11,762 nucleotides of DNA from Candidatus Bathyarchaeum sp. GTDB lineage: Archaea; Thermoproteota; Bathyarchaeia; Bathyarchaeales; Bathyarchaeaceae. Numbering within the stretch: position 1 is the stretch's first letter; each line of letters begins with the position of its first letter. The position numbers and the translations under genes were made by a program. The notes under the pieces were generated by a model. The model searched no databases. It saw only the letters and a list, made by a program, of their open reading frames with translations, and had not been told where the DNA came from. The stretch is from positions 1-11,762 of the forward strand of contig PIXS01000307.1 of the NCBI GenBank assembly GCA_003096255.1, written 5' to 3'. Below, piece by piece: positions 1-6,040 of this stretch.

Positions 1-41
1 ATCATAAAATTTTGTTTTGCAGAAGCAAGATTCTGTTTTCA

Positions 42-57
42 GTTAACCGTGGTTAAC
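42..57. repeat. Palindrome after the zinc-ribbon gene
   Basis: GTTAACC (42-48) and GGTTAAC (51-57) form a perfect 7-bp inverted repeat around a 2-base centre. It lies 8 bases past the stop codon of the minus-strand zinc-ribbon gene. A second weak stem, CAGAA (20-24) with TTCTG (31-35), follows on the minus strand. There is no T-tract right after the palindrome, so a terminator role is only possible; a protein-binding site is an equal alternative. Nothing else is recognisable in positions 1-65. Confidence 0.4.
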
Positions 58-65
58 GTTCTCTT

Positions 66-419
66 TTATTTCATGTGACGTTTTCTTGAAAAAGTGTGTT
101 CGTTAGTTAATTTGTTGATTGGGCATTGTCTGCAGTCATCTTCACATTTTTCACAAAAGATTTCGGCACGTTTGCTGACGCTTGACTCTTTCCCGTTTAC
201 GCCAAAAGAAATGATGTTGCCACAGTATTTGCATCGGATTGCCGTGTATTTTATGCCCTTGGATTCAGGTCTGAAAGGGTTTAAACGACCACATTTCATG
301 CATTTGGCTAACTTTAGTTTCTGCAGTTTCTTTTTATGGGCACCAGCGAATACCGCTTTGGAACTGCCGCGAATGTGACCCTCACCAGACCTGTCCTCCA
401 AATGGGCTTCCCTCTCCAT
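66..419 (-). CDS. Small zinc-ribbon protein of unknown function
   Basis: A 117-residue, basic, soluble protein with four CxxC pairs: C40/C43, C63/C66, C89/C92 and C96/C99. The first two pairs, 20 residues apart with CxxCG knuckles (CMKCGR, CKYCGN), look like one classic zinc ribbon. The last two are close together (CEKCEDDCRQCP) and may form a second, compact metal site. Residues 1-39 are charged and probably flexible; the tail is lysine/arginine-rich. Zinc ribbons of this kind occur in nucleic-acid-binding and protein-interaction modules, but I do not recognise the family and assign no function. The ATG at 419 has no clear Shine-Dalgarno, but a TATA-like TCTTAAAT (448-455, minus) would start transcription near 426, giving a nearly leaderless mRNA. 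It is on the same strand as the glycosyltransferase upstream, separated by about 100 bases. Confidence 0.7.
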   Translation of the reverse strand: MEREAHLEDRSGEGHIRGSSKAVFAGAHKKKLQKLKLAKCMKCGRLNPFRPESKGIKYTAIRCKYCGNIISFGVNGKESSVSKRAEIFCEKCEDDCRQCPINKLTNEHTFSRKRHMK

Positions 420-447
420 TGAACAACGGAACAGACGGCTTTACGTG

Positions 448-455
448 ATTTAAGA
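448..455 (-). promoter_or_regulatory. Possible TATA box for the zinc-ribbon gene
   Basis: Minus-strand TCTTAAAT lies about 26 bases before the position that would give a leader of ~7 bases for the ATG at 419. Weak match, placed by spacing only. The rest of the 420-520 gap shows no gene. Confidence 0.3.
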
Positions 456-520
456 AGAATTGCGAAGCTAGACATGTTCAAGGTTCAGGAATATTTGTTT
501 CAGGGATACTGTGATAGCAC

Positions 521-1552
521 TTAATCAGGTTGTGGTGCTTGTTTTCGGTTTCTTTTGAGTACTTGGGACGCTAAGCCGGCACAGAATGAGAGAACTCTGA
601 AAAGGTCAATGAAGGGGTATGCGACCATTCTGCTGAATTTTTTGGTTTGGAGTGCCCTGTACCCGTAGAGTATTGCCAATAGTAGCATGGGCAAGCCAGT
701 GAATCCAAAGAGTACCCAGAAGAAGAGGTTGGAAAAAGTGAGAGCTAAAAACGTCGCCCCTCCAACAACAGTCAGCCAGATTATGAATCCTATCATGCTC
801 ATGAGGGACCATTTAGAAACCGAGTCCTTCAGTTTGTTATGTTTGAGGACTAAACCGCTTCCTTTGCCGTACTGAAAGTTCTGCTTAAGAAACTCTTTGA
901 GGCTTGACCTGTGTTTGTGCCAGACCACAACCTCAGGGTCCAACACCATCTTGTATCCCGCCTTGCAAACTCTGTCAGTAAACTCCACCTCATCAAAGCC
1001 GTATTGAATGCTTTCGTCAAAATATCCTACATCCTCAGCAACTTTTCGTCTGAAAGCCATGTTACATCCTGCAGGATGACGAAGGAATGGCTTCACGCTG
1101 TCGAGTTCTTCCCGTTTAGTGAAGAAAGGCATCAAACGTACGACGCTGTTGTCTGCATATTGGGAAATGAAGTCGGTGTCAAGGGCTTTTGCGCTTCCGC
1201 CTACACAGCTGACTTTTGGGTCTTTGAAGTTTTCGACAATTTTTGTTACCCAGTTGGGAGGCACTATGCAGTCAGAGTCCGTGAACGCCACGATGTCGCC
1301 TTTGCTGGACTTTATTCCCATGTTCCTGGCACGGTTCAGTCCTTTCTTCTTTTCAACAATCAACTTCACAGGATATTTTTTGACGATTTCCTGAGTTTTG
1401 TCTGTGGAGTTTCCGTCAACTACAATCACCTCTACTTTGTTTTTGTCGTAGTCCAGCTTCTGGAGAGACTCTAGTAACGGCTGGATGGTTAGTTCTCTGT
1501 TATGTACAGGAACTACGACCGTGACGGTGCAGGGTGCTTTGTAGTCTTTCAT
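521..1552 (-). CDS. Family 2 glycosyltransferase with C-terminal membrane segments
   Basis: A GT2 (GT-A fold) enzyme that would transfer a sugar from a nucleotide-sugar donor at the inner face of the membrane. With the ATG at 1552 it is 343 residues. The N-terminal domain (about 10-210) has the opening strand VVVPVHNRE, the VVDGNSTD nucleotide-binding segment near 44-51, the DSD metal-binding motif at 92-94 (FTDSDC), and an acceptor/catalytic region PAGCNMAFRR ... GYFDES ... FDEVEFTDR at about 160-194. Hydrophobic helices at about 251-273, 275-297 and perhaps 311-331 anchor it. A TTG one codon upstream (1555) is an alternative start; the ATG is preferred, with a weak GAAG Shine-Dalgarno 9-12 bases away. 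It is divergent from another GT2, which suggests a surface polysaccharide, N-glycan or glycolipid role. The sugar and acceptor cannot be told from sequence. Confidence 0.88.
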   Translation of the reverse strand: MKDYKAPCTVTVVVPVHNRELTIQPLLESLQKLDYDKNKVEVIVVDGNSTDKTQEIVKKYPVKLIVEKKKGLNRARNMGIKSSKGDIVAFTDSDCIVPPNWVTKIVENFKDPKVSCVGGSAKALDTDFISQYADNSVVRLMPFFTKREELDSVKPFLRHPAGCNMAFRRKVAEDVGYFDESIQYGFDEVEFTDRVCKAGYKMVLDPEVVVWHKHRSSLKEFLKQNFQYGKGSGLVLKHNKLKDSVSKWSLMSMIGFIIWLTVVGGATFLALTFSNLFFWVLFGFTGLPMLLLAILYGYRALQTKKFSRMVAYPFIDLFRVLSFCAGLASQVLKRNRKQAPQPD

Positions 1553-1593
1553 CAAAATCGCTTCTTTTTACCTGTCGTAGAATCAACGCAAAA

Positions 1594-1626
1594 CCATTTA
1601 TTTTTTACGCCAAAAAAACCTTTAAG
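1594..1626. promoter_or_regulatory. Divergent promoter region between two glycosyltransferases
   Basis: The 1553-1668 gap must drive both genes. On the minus strand AATAAATG (about 1595-1602) would start transcription near 1573, 20 bases before the ATG at 1552. On the plus strand CTTTAAG (1620-1626), preceded by an A-rich/CC stretch resembling a BRE, would start near 1648. Both are TATA-like matches placed by spacing, not proof. Confidence 0.4.
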
Positions 1627-1668
1627 CTAGCCCAGACATCTTATTGGAACGCGAAAATGTGAAATTTC

Positions 1669-2730
1669 ATGCTAAATCTTGTTCTGCAAAGGGTGGTATG
1701 GGTGTCTAGAAAGAGTGAAAGTTGCCCTTCTGTTTCGGTTGTGGTCGTAAACTACAACGGAAAAGAACTGTTGAAGCAGTGCTTACTCACTCTTTCGAAA
1801 ACAGACTACCCAAACTACGAAGTAGTTGTCGTCGATAATGCATCAACAGACGGAAGCCTCACAGAAATCAGAAACCATTTTGGTTCAGACCCACGCATGA
1901 AAGTTGTTGAAAACAGCGAGAACGTGGGGCATTCTGAAGGCTGCAACATCGGCGCCCAAAACACTAAAGGACGATACATCGTTTTTTTGGACAGCGACAC
2001 AGAATTCAAGGCTGAAAACTGGCTCAGGGAACTGGTCAAACTCATGGAATCGGATGCTTCTGTGGGGTTGGCACAGGCTAAACTGGTTTTGGCAGAAGAC
2101 AAGGACTATTTAGATTATGTTTGTGTAGAGGTTGACGCTTTAGGAACATGGGCTGCAAACTATGGCTCAAAAGCGGAGAACGTTAAAGAAAACTTCGAGA
2201 TTTTGGCAGCGTCTGCGGGCTGCTGTATCGTAAGGCGGACGGTTTTCGATCAGGTTGGAGGCTTTGACCCTGACTACTTCATTTACGATGATGACACTGA
2301 CCTTTCCCTTCGAGTGAGGTTGCTGGGATACAGGATACTTTATGTTCCATCTGCTGTGGTCATTCACCGCGGAGGCATTCTACGGGGGGTAAGCGGGATG
2401 ATGCTTTATCATTCTTCCAAGAACAGAGTGCGTACAGTCCTCAAAAACTATGAACTCAGGAACGTGTGGTGGAGGTTTTCGGTTCTGACGTTCTTCACTT
2501 TTGTTGTTTCTGTTGGCTTTTTTGCTGTAAAGAAGAATGAGGAGGCTAAAGCGACTCTGAGGGGGATGATTAGTCCGATTAAAGATTTGCCTGAAATATG
2601 GAAAAAGAGGCTCCTGTTCCAGTCCAAGAGGCGCGTAAGAGATTTCGAGCTTGTTAACAAGGGCTTCGTGAGAAACGATTTCCGATCAACAGTCCAGGAT
2701 TTCAGGATAAAAATGAAACACATGCGTTAG
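1669..2730 (+). CDS. Family 2 glycosyltransferase, rhamnosyltransferase-like (WbbL type)
   Basis: A 353-residue GT2 enzyme of the WbbL/rhamnosyltransferase-like group, likely adding a sugar to a lipid-linked glycan or surface polymer. Motifs in order: SVVVVNYNGKELL (23-35), VVDNASTDGS (54-63), NVGHSEGCNIGA (85-96), the DSD metal site at 108-110 (FLDSDT), GCCIVRR (184-190), GGFDPDYFIYDDDTDLSLR (197-215) and VIHRGG (231-236). One hydrophobic stretch at about 270-287 and a basic C-terminal tail suggest membrane attachment. The ATG at 1669 has a partial GTGA element 6 bases upstream. A GTG at 1702 has a stronger AAAGGGTGG element just before it and would give a protein starting right before the first strand, so the true N terminus may be 11 residues shorter. 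It is divergent from the other GT2. Donor and acceptor are unknown. Confidence 0.9.
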   Translation: MLNLVLQRVVWVSRKSESCPSVSVVVVNYNGKELLKQCLLTLSKTDYPNYEVVVVDNASTDGSLTEIRNHFGSDPRMKVVENSENVGHSEGCNIGAQNTKGRYIVFLDSDTEFKAENWLRELVKLMESDASVGLAQAKLVLAEDKDYLDYVCVEVDALGTWAANYGSKAENVKENFEILAASAGCCIVRRTVFDQVGGFDPDYFIYDDDTDLSLRVRLLGYRILYVPSAVVIHRGGILRGVSGMMLYHSSKNRVRTVLKNYELRNVWWRFSVLTFFTFVVSVGFFAVKKNEEAKATLRGMISPIKDLPEIWKKRLLFQSKRRVRDFELVNKGFVRNDFRSTVQDFRIKMKHMR

Positions 2731-2765
2731 AACACAAAATAGTTGTTTGTTCCAAGAAATGAAAA

Positions 2766-2771
2766 GTTATA
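2766..2771 (+). promoter_or_regulatory. TATA box of the polyferredoxin operon
   Basis: TTATAA in the context AAAAGTTATAAGG. Transcription would start near 2795, about 26 bases before the ATG at 2821, leaving room for the Shine-Dalgarno at 2809-2813. This also argues against the upstream in-frame TTG at 2785. Confidence 0.55.
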
Positions 2772-2808
2772 AGGGTCTCACGTATTGTTACAGGTTGCAT
2801 TAATTAAT

Positions 2809-2813
2809 GGTGG
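2809..2813 (+). promoter_or_regulatory. Shine-Dalgarno that fixes the polyferredoxin start
   Basis: GGTGG ends 7 bases before the ATG at 2821. It matches the archaeal anti-Shine-Dalgarno core and makes the ATG the preferred start over the in-frame TTG at 2785. Confidence 0.65.
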
Positions 2814-2820
2814 CATAGTA

Positions 2821-3315
2821 ATGTCCGAGCAGGGTGCGAATGAACGAAAATTTGTTGGCGCAGACTTTGACAAGTGCACTGGCTGTAGAGTTTGCGAGCT
2901 TGTTTGTGCATTAGAAAACGAGAACGTGTTTGACCCCAAACTTTCCAGAATCAAAGTGTTACCTTTCCATTTGCTTGTCAACATGCCTATGTCATGCAGA
3001 CTTTGTGAAGATGCTCCATGTGTTCGTTCATGTTCCCGAAAGGCGTTGACACAGTCTGAAGAAACAGGCGTGATTATGGTTGACGACGACAAATGTGACT
3101 TATGTGGATGGTGCATCGAAAGCTGTAAGCACGGCGCCATATTCTTGAATCAAGACAAAAAGACAGTCATGGTCTGTAACCTATGCGACGGCACACCTCA
3201 ATGCATTGAATGGTGCCCCGAATCAGCTTTGAGTTTGATGACTCAAGAGGAAGTTGAGCAGAAAACCAGAAAAGCTGCAGTAAAGAATTTAATTCCAGAA
3301 GAGTGGAGATGTTAG
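2821..3315 (+). CDS. Four-cluster [4Fe-4S] ferredoxin-type electron-transfer subunit
   Basis: A 164-residue cytoplasmic iron-sulfur protein of the HycB/DmsB/AOR-associated ferredoxin group. It carries 16 cysteines in four sets, enough for four [4Fe-4S] clusters: C19/C22/C25/C29, C59/C62/C67/C71, C92/C95/C98/C102 and C119/C122/C128/C132. The spacing is that of the double ferredoxin fold used as the electron-wire subunit of molybdenum/tungsten oxidoreductases, formate or aldehyde oxidoreductases and hydrogenases. No signal peptide or membrane segment is present. The start is set by GGTGG at 2809-2813. The next gene begins within 3 bases of this stop, so the two are co-transcribed. No catalytic subunit (AOR, FdhA, hydrogenase) is in the window, so the partner must be encoded elsewhere. 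The electron-transfer role is confident; the enzyme it serves is not known. Confidence 0.88.
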   Translation: MSEQGANERKFVGADFDKCTGCRVCELVCALENENVFDPKLSRIKVLPFHLLVNMPMSCRLCEDAPCVRSCSRKALTQSEETGVIMVDDDKCDLCGWCIESCKHGAIFLNQDKKTVMVCNLCDGTPQCIEWCPESALSLMTQEEVEQKTRKAAVKNLIPEEWRC

Positions 3316-3317
3316 GT

Positions 3318-3605
3318 ATGGCTCTGAAGAAGCTTGAAGAGTTAGGCTACAAGCCCAAGAAACGCGTTGAAAATAAAGATGAAGAGCAAGAGATTGCGGA
3401 AATGCTAAAAGCCATTGAAGGCTGCGAAGCCAGAAAGCAGATATTGGATTTGTTGATTGAAGCCCTTTCTGAGCCTGATCCCCGCGAAATTCTCATCTAT
3501 GGTATGTACGTTAAGAAGTGTTTCAGTCCAGTCCTTCGCCCCAAAACCAAGGACCATATCGTAAAAACAATGGAACTGCTAACCAAAGCCGTAGGCAAAA
3601 CGTAA
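3318..3605 (+). CDS. Small helical protein co-transcribed with the polyferredoxin
   Basis: A 95-residue soluble protein, mostly predicted helix, with an acidic segment (KDEEQEIAEML) and a basic end. There is no membrane segment and no recognised motif; it has two cysteines (in EGCEARK and KKCFSP) in no metal-site pattern. I do not recognise the family. The ATG at 3318 follows the upstream stop codon (3313-3315) by 2 bases, with GGAG at 3305-3308 as Shine-Dalgarno. ATG at 3309 or GTG at 3303, both overlapping the ferredoxin gene, are alternatives adding 3-5 residues. The tight coupling suggests it works with the ferredoxin subunit, for example as an assembly factor, adaptor or small structural subunit of the same oxidoreductase. 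That is inferred from position alone. Confidence 0.7.
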   Translation: MALKKLEELGYKPKKRVENKDEEQEIAEMLKAIEGCEARKQILDLLIEALSEPDPREILIYGMYVKKCFSPVLRPKTKDHIVKTMELLTKAVGKT

Positions 3606-3623
3606 TTGGTTGTACATTCTCCT

Positions 3624-4055
3624 TTATTCATTCATCACTTCATATGATGATGTGATTTCAACCGCTTTTTTCAGCATTCCACCTACTGAACAATATTTTT
3701 CCTCTGAAAGCGTTACTGCCTTTTCTACTGCTTTCGGATCAATACTTTGGCCTTCAACAATGTAGTTGAGGTGAATTTTTGTGAAGACCCTTGGAGGTGG
3801 ATTTTCTCTTCGTTCAGCTGTAGCCTCAACAGTATACGCTTTCACGTCTTGTTTCATTTTTTTCAGTATAGTCAAAACATGAAAACTACTGCACGCTGCC
3901 AAACTTGCTAAAACATTCTCCATCGGAGAGAGAGCAGTTTCTTCTCCACCATGCGTTAAAGGGGCATCAAACTGTACAGAAATCCCTTTTTCGTTTTGAG
4001 CATCAAGCTGATAGTTAGTTTTCCACTTTACTATCATCTTTTTTTGTGAATGCAA
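3624..4055 (-). CDS. OsmC/Ohr-family protein (YhfA-like peroxidase)
   Basis: A member of the OsmC superfamily, small homodimeric proteins that reduce organic hydroperoxides with a pair of active-site cysteines. From the TTG at 4055 it is 143 residues, normal for the family. The two conserved cysteines are visible: Cys55 in SLAACSSFHV, at the start of the long central helix, and Cys122 in EKYCSVGGML. The segment HGGEETALSPMENVLASLAAC is typical of the YhfA/OsmC-like branch. Start choice: the TTG has GAGGGAG 5 bases upstream (4061-4067), and a TATA-like TTAAAATTAA (4101-4110, minus) puts transcription near 4080. The longer ORF from the ATG at 4088 would therefore begin before the mRNA; ATG at 4037 is the other alternative. 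It converges on the polyferredoxin operon. A redox or peroxide-defence role is likely; the substrate is unknown. Confidence 0.87.
   Translation of the reverse strand: MHSQKKMIVKWKTNYQLDAQNEKGISVQFDAPLTHGGEETALSPMENVLASLAACSSFHVLTILKKMKQDVKAYTVEATAERRENPPPRVFTKIHLNYIVEGQSIDPKAVEKAVTLSEEKYCSVGGMLKKAVEITSSYEVMNE
3634..3656. repeat. Hairpin at a convergent gene end
   Basis: ATCAC-T-TCAT, loop ATG, ATGA-T-GTGAT: a 9-bp stem with one central T/T mismatch, within the 3' end of the OsmC-like gene and 29 bases past the stop of the plus-strand operon. A T6 tract (3666-3671) lies 9 bases further on the plus strand. It could help stop plus-strand transcription; it may also be chance within coding sequence. 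Confidence 0.3.
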
Positions 4056-4060
4056 ATTAT

Positions 4061-4067
4061 CTCCCTC
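4061..4067 (-). promoter_or_regulatory. Shine-Dalgarno supporting the TTG start of the OsmC-like gene
   Basis: Minus-strand GAGGGAG, 5 bases before the TTG at 4055. It favours that start over the ATG at 4088, which has no such element. Confidence 0.45.
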
Positions 4068-4132
4068 ACATACTCCTTTCTGTTTCATCCATATTAACTG
4101 TTAATTTTAATCTCTCAACTAAGGGAACGATC

Positions 4133-4272
4133 TTTTTACACACTCAATATTGTTTTAGAATGGGGGCGGTTGACGCATAGGACTTTCATGAAGGACGATC
4201 ACGTGTTCCTGGATGGTAAATACTCTTTTGCCTATGCGTCAAGATTCTATGAATTGAGTTTGTTGTGAAAAA
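4133..4272. repeat. Long imperfect inverted repeat in an intergenic region
   Basis: Three perfect stems are nested around one axis: ACTCAAT (4142-4148) with ATTGAGT (4253-4259); TAGAAT (4156-4161) with ATTCTA (4244-4249); and TTGACGCATAGG (4170-4181) with CCTATGCGTCAA (4231-4242). The left arm has extra 7- and 8-base internal loops (the second G-rich) against 3 and 1 on the right; T5 (4133-4137) and A5 (4268-4272) could extend the base. The apical loop is 49 bases. It could be a structured RNA, a decayed mobile-element end pair, or a regulatory site. No TATA box is clear for a plus-strand transcript. The rest of the 4089-4402 gap holds the upstream region of the OsmC-like gene and the promoter of the next gene. 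Confidence 0.6.
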
Positions 4273-4356
4273 TATTTCCACCATAGACTATAGTGACCTA
4301 TTGAGTCCTGATTTGTGCTAACTTGCATTTTGTTTGGTGTTCTGTTTCCGTTTTTG

Positions 4357-4362
4357 TTATAT
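4357..4362 (+). promoter_or_regulatory. TATA box of the membrane glycosyltransferase
   Basis: TTATAT in TTTTTGTTATATG. Transcription would start near 4386, about 17 bases before the ATG at 4403. Confidence 0.5.
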
Positions 4363-4365
4363 GCT

Positions 4366-4397
4366 GTATGTGCTCTAAGTATCTGCAGAGCATATAC
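4366..4397. repeat. Inverted repeat over the transcription start (possible operator)
   Basis: GTATGTGCTCT (4366-4376) and AGAGCATATAC (4387-4397) are complementary in 10 of 11 positions around a 10-base centre. The element spans roughly -20 to +11 of the inferred start, so only one arm would be in the mRNA. A DNA-binding repressor site fits better than an RNA hairpin. Confidence 0.5.
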
Positions 4398-4402
4398 GCT
4401 GA

Positions 4403-6019
4403 ATGGCTGGGGTTAAGATGGCTGGTAGGTTGTCTTCTTTCTTCTCTGATGCTGCGGGGCGCTTCGACAGATGGCGCTTAGTTCTTGTAGTTATCCTTTT
4501 GGTGTATGCAGCCTTCTTGGCGCTGTACTTGGATTATGCGCTGATTCAATGGGACGAAACACAGCATCTGGTTGGTGGACTGCATTTAAGCCGTGGACAG
4601 TTCCAAGATTACCTGCATTTCTCTTACTATCCACCCCTGTTCGATGCCACCACCGCATTAGCCTACATTTTAATGGGTCCAAGCCTATTCGCAGCCAGAC
4701 TCGTTTCCTTAGTATTTGGCGTCCTTTCAGTGTGGGCTGTCTTCGAGTACGCCTATCGACTGTATGGACCCAAACAGGCACTACTTTCAAGTATTCTGTT
4801 AGCGACAATGCCTGGCTTCATGATTCTCTGCAGAATGGCACTAATCGAAACCATGCTACTGTTCTTTTTCTCTGTTTCTCTGCTCCTGTTTTTTTCTTGG
4901 ATGCGCACAAACAACGAAAAACTGTTGCTTCTAAGCGGTGTGGCACTGGGCTTGGGGGTCCTTGCCAAGTATCAGACCATAGTCGGCGGCGTAGTCATTA
5001 TAGTTAGCTGGCTCCTGATGTTAAGGAAACGTCTAACAAAGAACATGCGCAAGTTTGTTCTGTTAGCATTGGTTGCAGCAGCTATTGTTGTGCCGTGGAT
5101 TCTTATTATGTCGCAGCAGGTTACTCCAGAGGCGATTTCAAGATGGTTTTATACGGTTTCGGAAGGCAGTGACGAAAGAGTTGAGTATGGCAGGCGGATT
5201 CCTCTTCCAATATTCTATCTTGTAGAGATGACGTATCCGTACATGGACCTGCATCCGATTTCGTTGCCCATCTACATAATCGCTTTTCTTGGCATAAGTT
5301 ACTGGCTGTGGCGAAGAAAACCCGAAGACAAGTTCTCGCTAATCTGGTTCATCGTAGTCTACGTATTCTATACCCTCTTTATCTCAAACAGAAACTGGCG
5401 CTACGTCATACCCCTCTTCGCTATACTAGCAGTCTCCGCCTCAGACTTCATAATACTCATCTGGAACAAAATAACGGCGCCTATCAAAGCACCACAACCC
5501 AAACCACCCCGAATACTGTTACGTAAGATTGCTGCCGCCCTCTTTGTGGTGCTGATTGCAGCTTCTCTAGTCTACAGTCTAATGAATGCCTACTACTGGA
5601 TAGAACTGGAGCATGTTCATGTCCCTGCCAAAGACGCAAGCCAATACGTAAGCCAGAATTCGCTACCAAATGAAGCAGCGGTACTCTTGTTTCCAGTGAA
5701 TTACTTTAGCCCCGATGCAGTGAATTTCTTTTTGCTCCAACATGATTCAAGCGAAAGGGTGCTGCTGGAGTATCCTAAAGACCCTGCCGACGTCTACACT
5801 CCCGTCTTCAATGAGACCGCGTTGATTGAGCATTGTGAAAGCTTGAATGTGACGTTTCTGCTGCTATACGAAAACGGCAACAAAACCTACTACCAGACAC
5901 CCATGAAAGCCTATGATGCACTGGATATGCTGGTTGATTCTGGCAGCTTTATGCTGGAGACAACTTTTGGGAGCAGCCCCCAGCAAGTATACGTTATACG
6001 GTATCTGCCAAAACCCTAA
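4403..6019 (+). CDS. Membrane GT-C glycosyltransferase, ArnT/PMT family (GT39/GT83-like)
   Basis: A 538-residue polytopic enzyme that would transfer a sugar from a polyprenyl-phosphate donor to a lipid, glycan or protein on the outer side of the membrane. Features: first TM at about 25-46; then the first extracellular loop with the catalytic acidic pair D51-E52 (QWDETQHL), as in PMT_2/ArnT proteins; YYPPLFD at 75-81; about 10-11 further TM helices to residue ~394; the conserved RNWRYVIPLFA segment (330-340), like the RYxLPL motif of this family; and a C-terminal soluble domain (about 400-538). The ATG at 4403 is taken because of the TATA box at 4357-4362; ATG at 4418, after GGGGTTAAG, is possible. 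With two GT2 genes 2-4 kb away it suggests a glycan-assembly neighbourhood, though not one operon. Donor and acceptor are not predictable. Confidence 0.87.
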   Translation: MAGVKMAGRLSSFFSDAAGRFDRWRLVLVVILLVYAAFLALYLDYALIQWDETQHLVGGLHLSRGQFQDYLHFSYYPPLFDATTALAYILMGPSLFAARLVSLVFGVLSVWAVFEYAYRLYGPKQALLSSILLATMPGFMILCRMALIETMLLFFFSVSLLLFFSWMRTNNEKLLLLSGVALGLGVLAKYQTIVGGVVIIVSWLLMLRKRLTKNMRKFVLLALVAAAIVVPWILIMSQQVTPEAISRWFYTVSEGSDERVEYGRRIPLPIFYLVEMTYPYMDLHPISLPIYIIAFLGISYWLWRRKPEDKFSLIWFIVVYVFYTLFISNRNWRYVIPLFAILAVSASDFIILIWNKITAPIKAPQPKPPRILLRKIAAALFVVLIAASLVYSLMNAYYWIELEHVHVPAKDASQYVSQNSLPNEAAVLLFPVNYFSPDAVNFFLLQHDSSERVLLEYPKDPADVYTPVFNETALIEHCESLNVTFLLLYENGNKTYYQTPMKAYDALDMLVDSGSFMLETTFGSSPQQVYVIRYLPKP

Positions 6020-6040
6020 ACATTAGGTGAGGTTTAGGGT
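6013..6040. terminator. Hairpin spanning both stop codons of a convergent gene pair
   Basis: ACCCTAAAC (6013-6021) and GTTTAGGGT (6032-6040) form a perfect 9-bp stem with a 10-base loop. The stop of the membrane glycosyltransferase (6017-6019) is in one arm and the stop of proA (6034-6036, minus) in the other. Each arm encodes Pro-stop. The symmetric position suggests a bidirectional terminator or 3'-end stabiliser; no T-tract follows, so this is tentative. Confidence 0.45.

Noticed and set aside
911..1474. Plus-strand open frame of 187 codons
   Set aside because: It is antisense to a GT2 gene whose motifs are all in order; no known motif, promoter or Shine-Dalgarno supports it.
3644..3650. 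ATGATGA as a C box of a C/D guide RNA
   Set aside because: It lies inside the OsmC-like coding end and no D box or D'/C' pair is suitably spaced.
4056..4088. Longer OsmC-like start at ATG 4088
   Set aside because: No Shine-Dalgarno, and the TATA-like box at 4101-4110 would start transcription downstream of it.
4133..4272. Insertion-sequence or MITE with terminal inverted repeats
   Set aside because: No target-site duplication flanks it and there is no transposase; kept only as an alternative explanation.
6013..6040. Telomere-like CCCTAA/TTAGGG motifs
   Set aside because: A single inverted pair formed by Pro-stop codons of convergent genes, not a tandem array.
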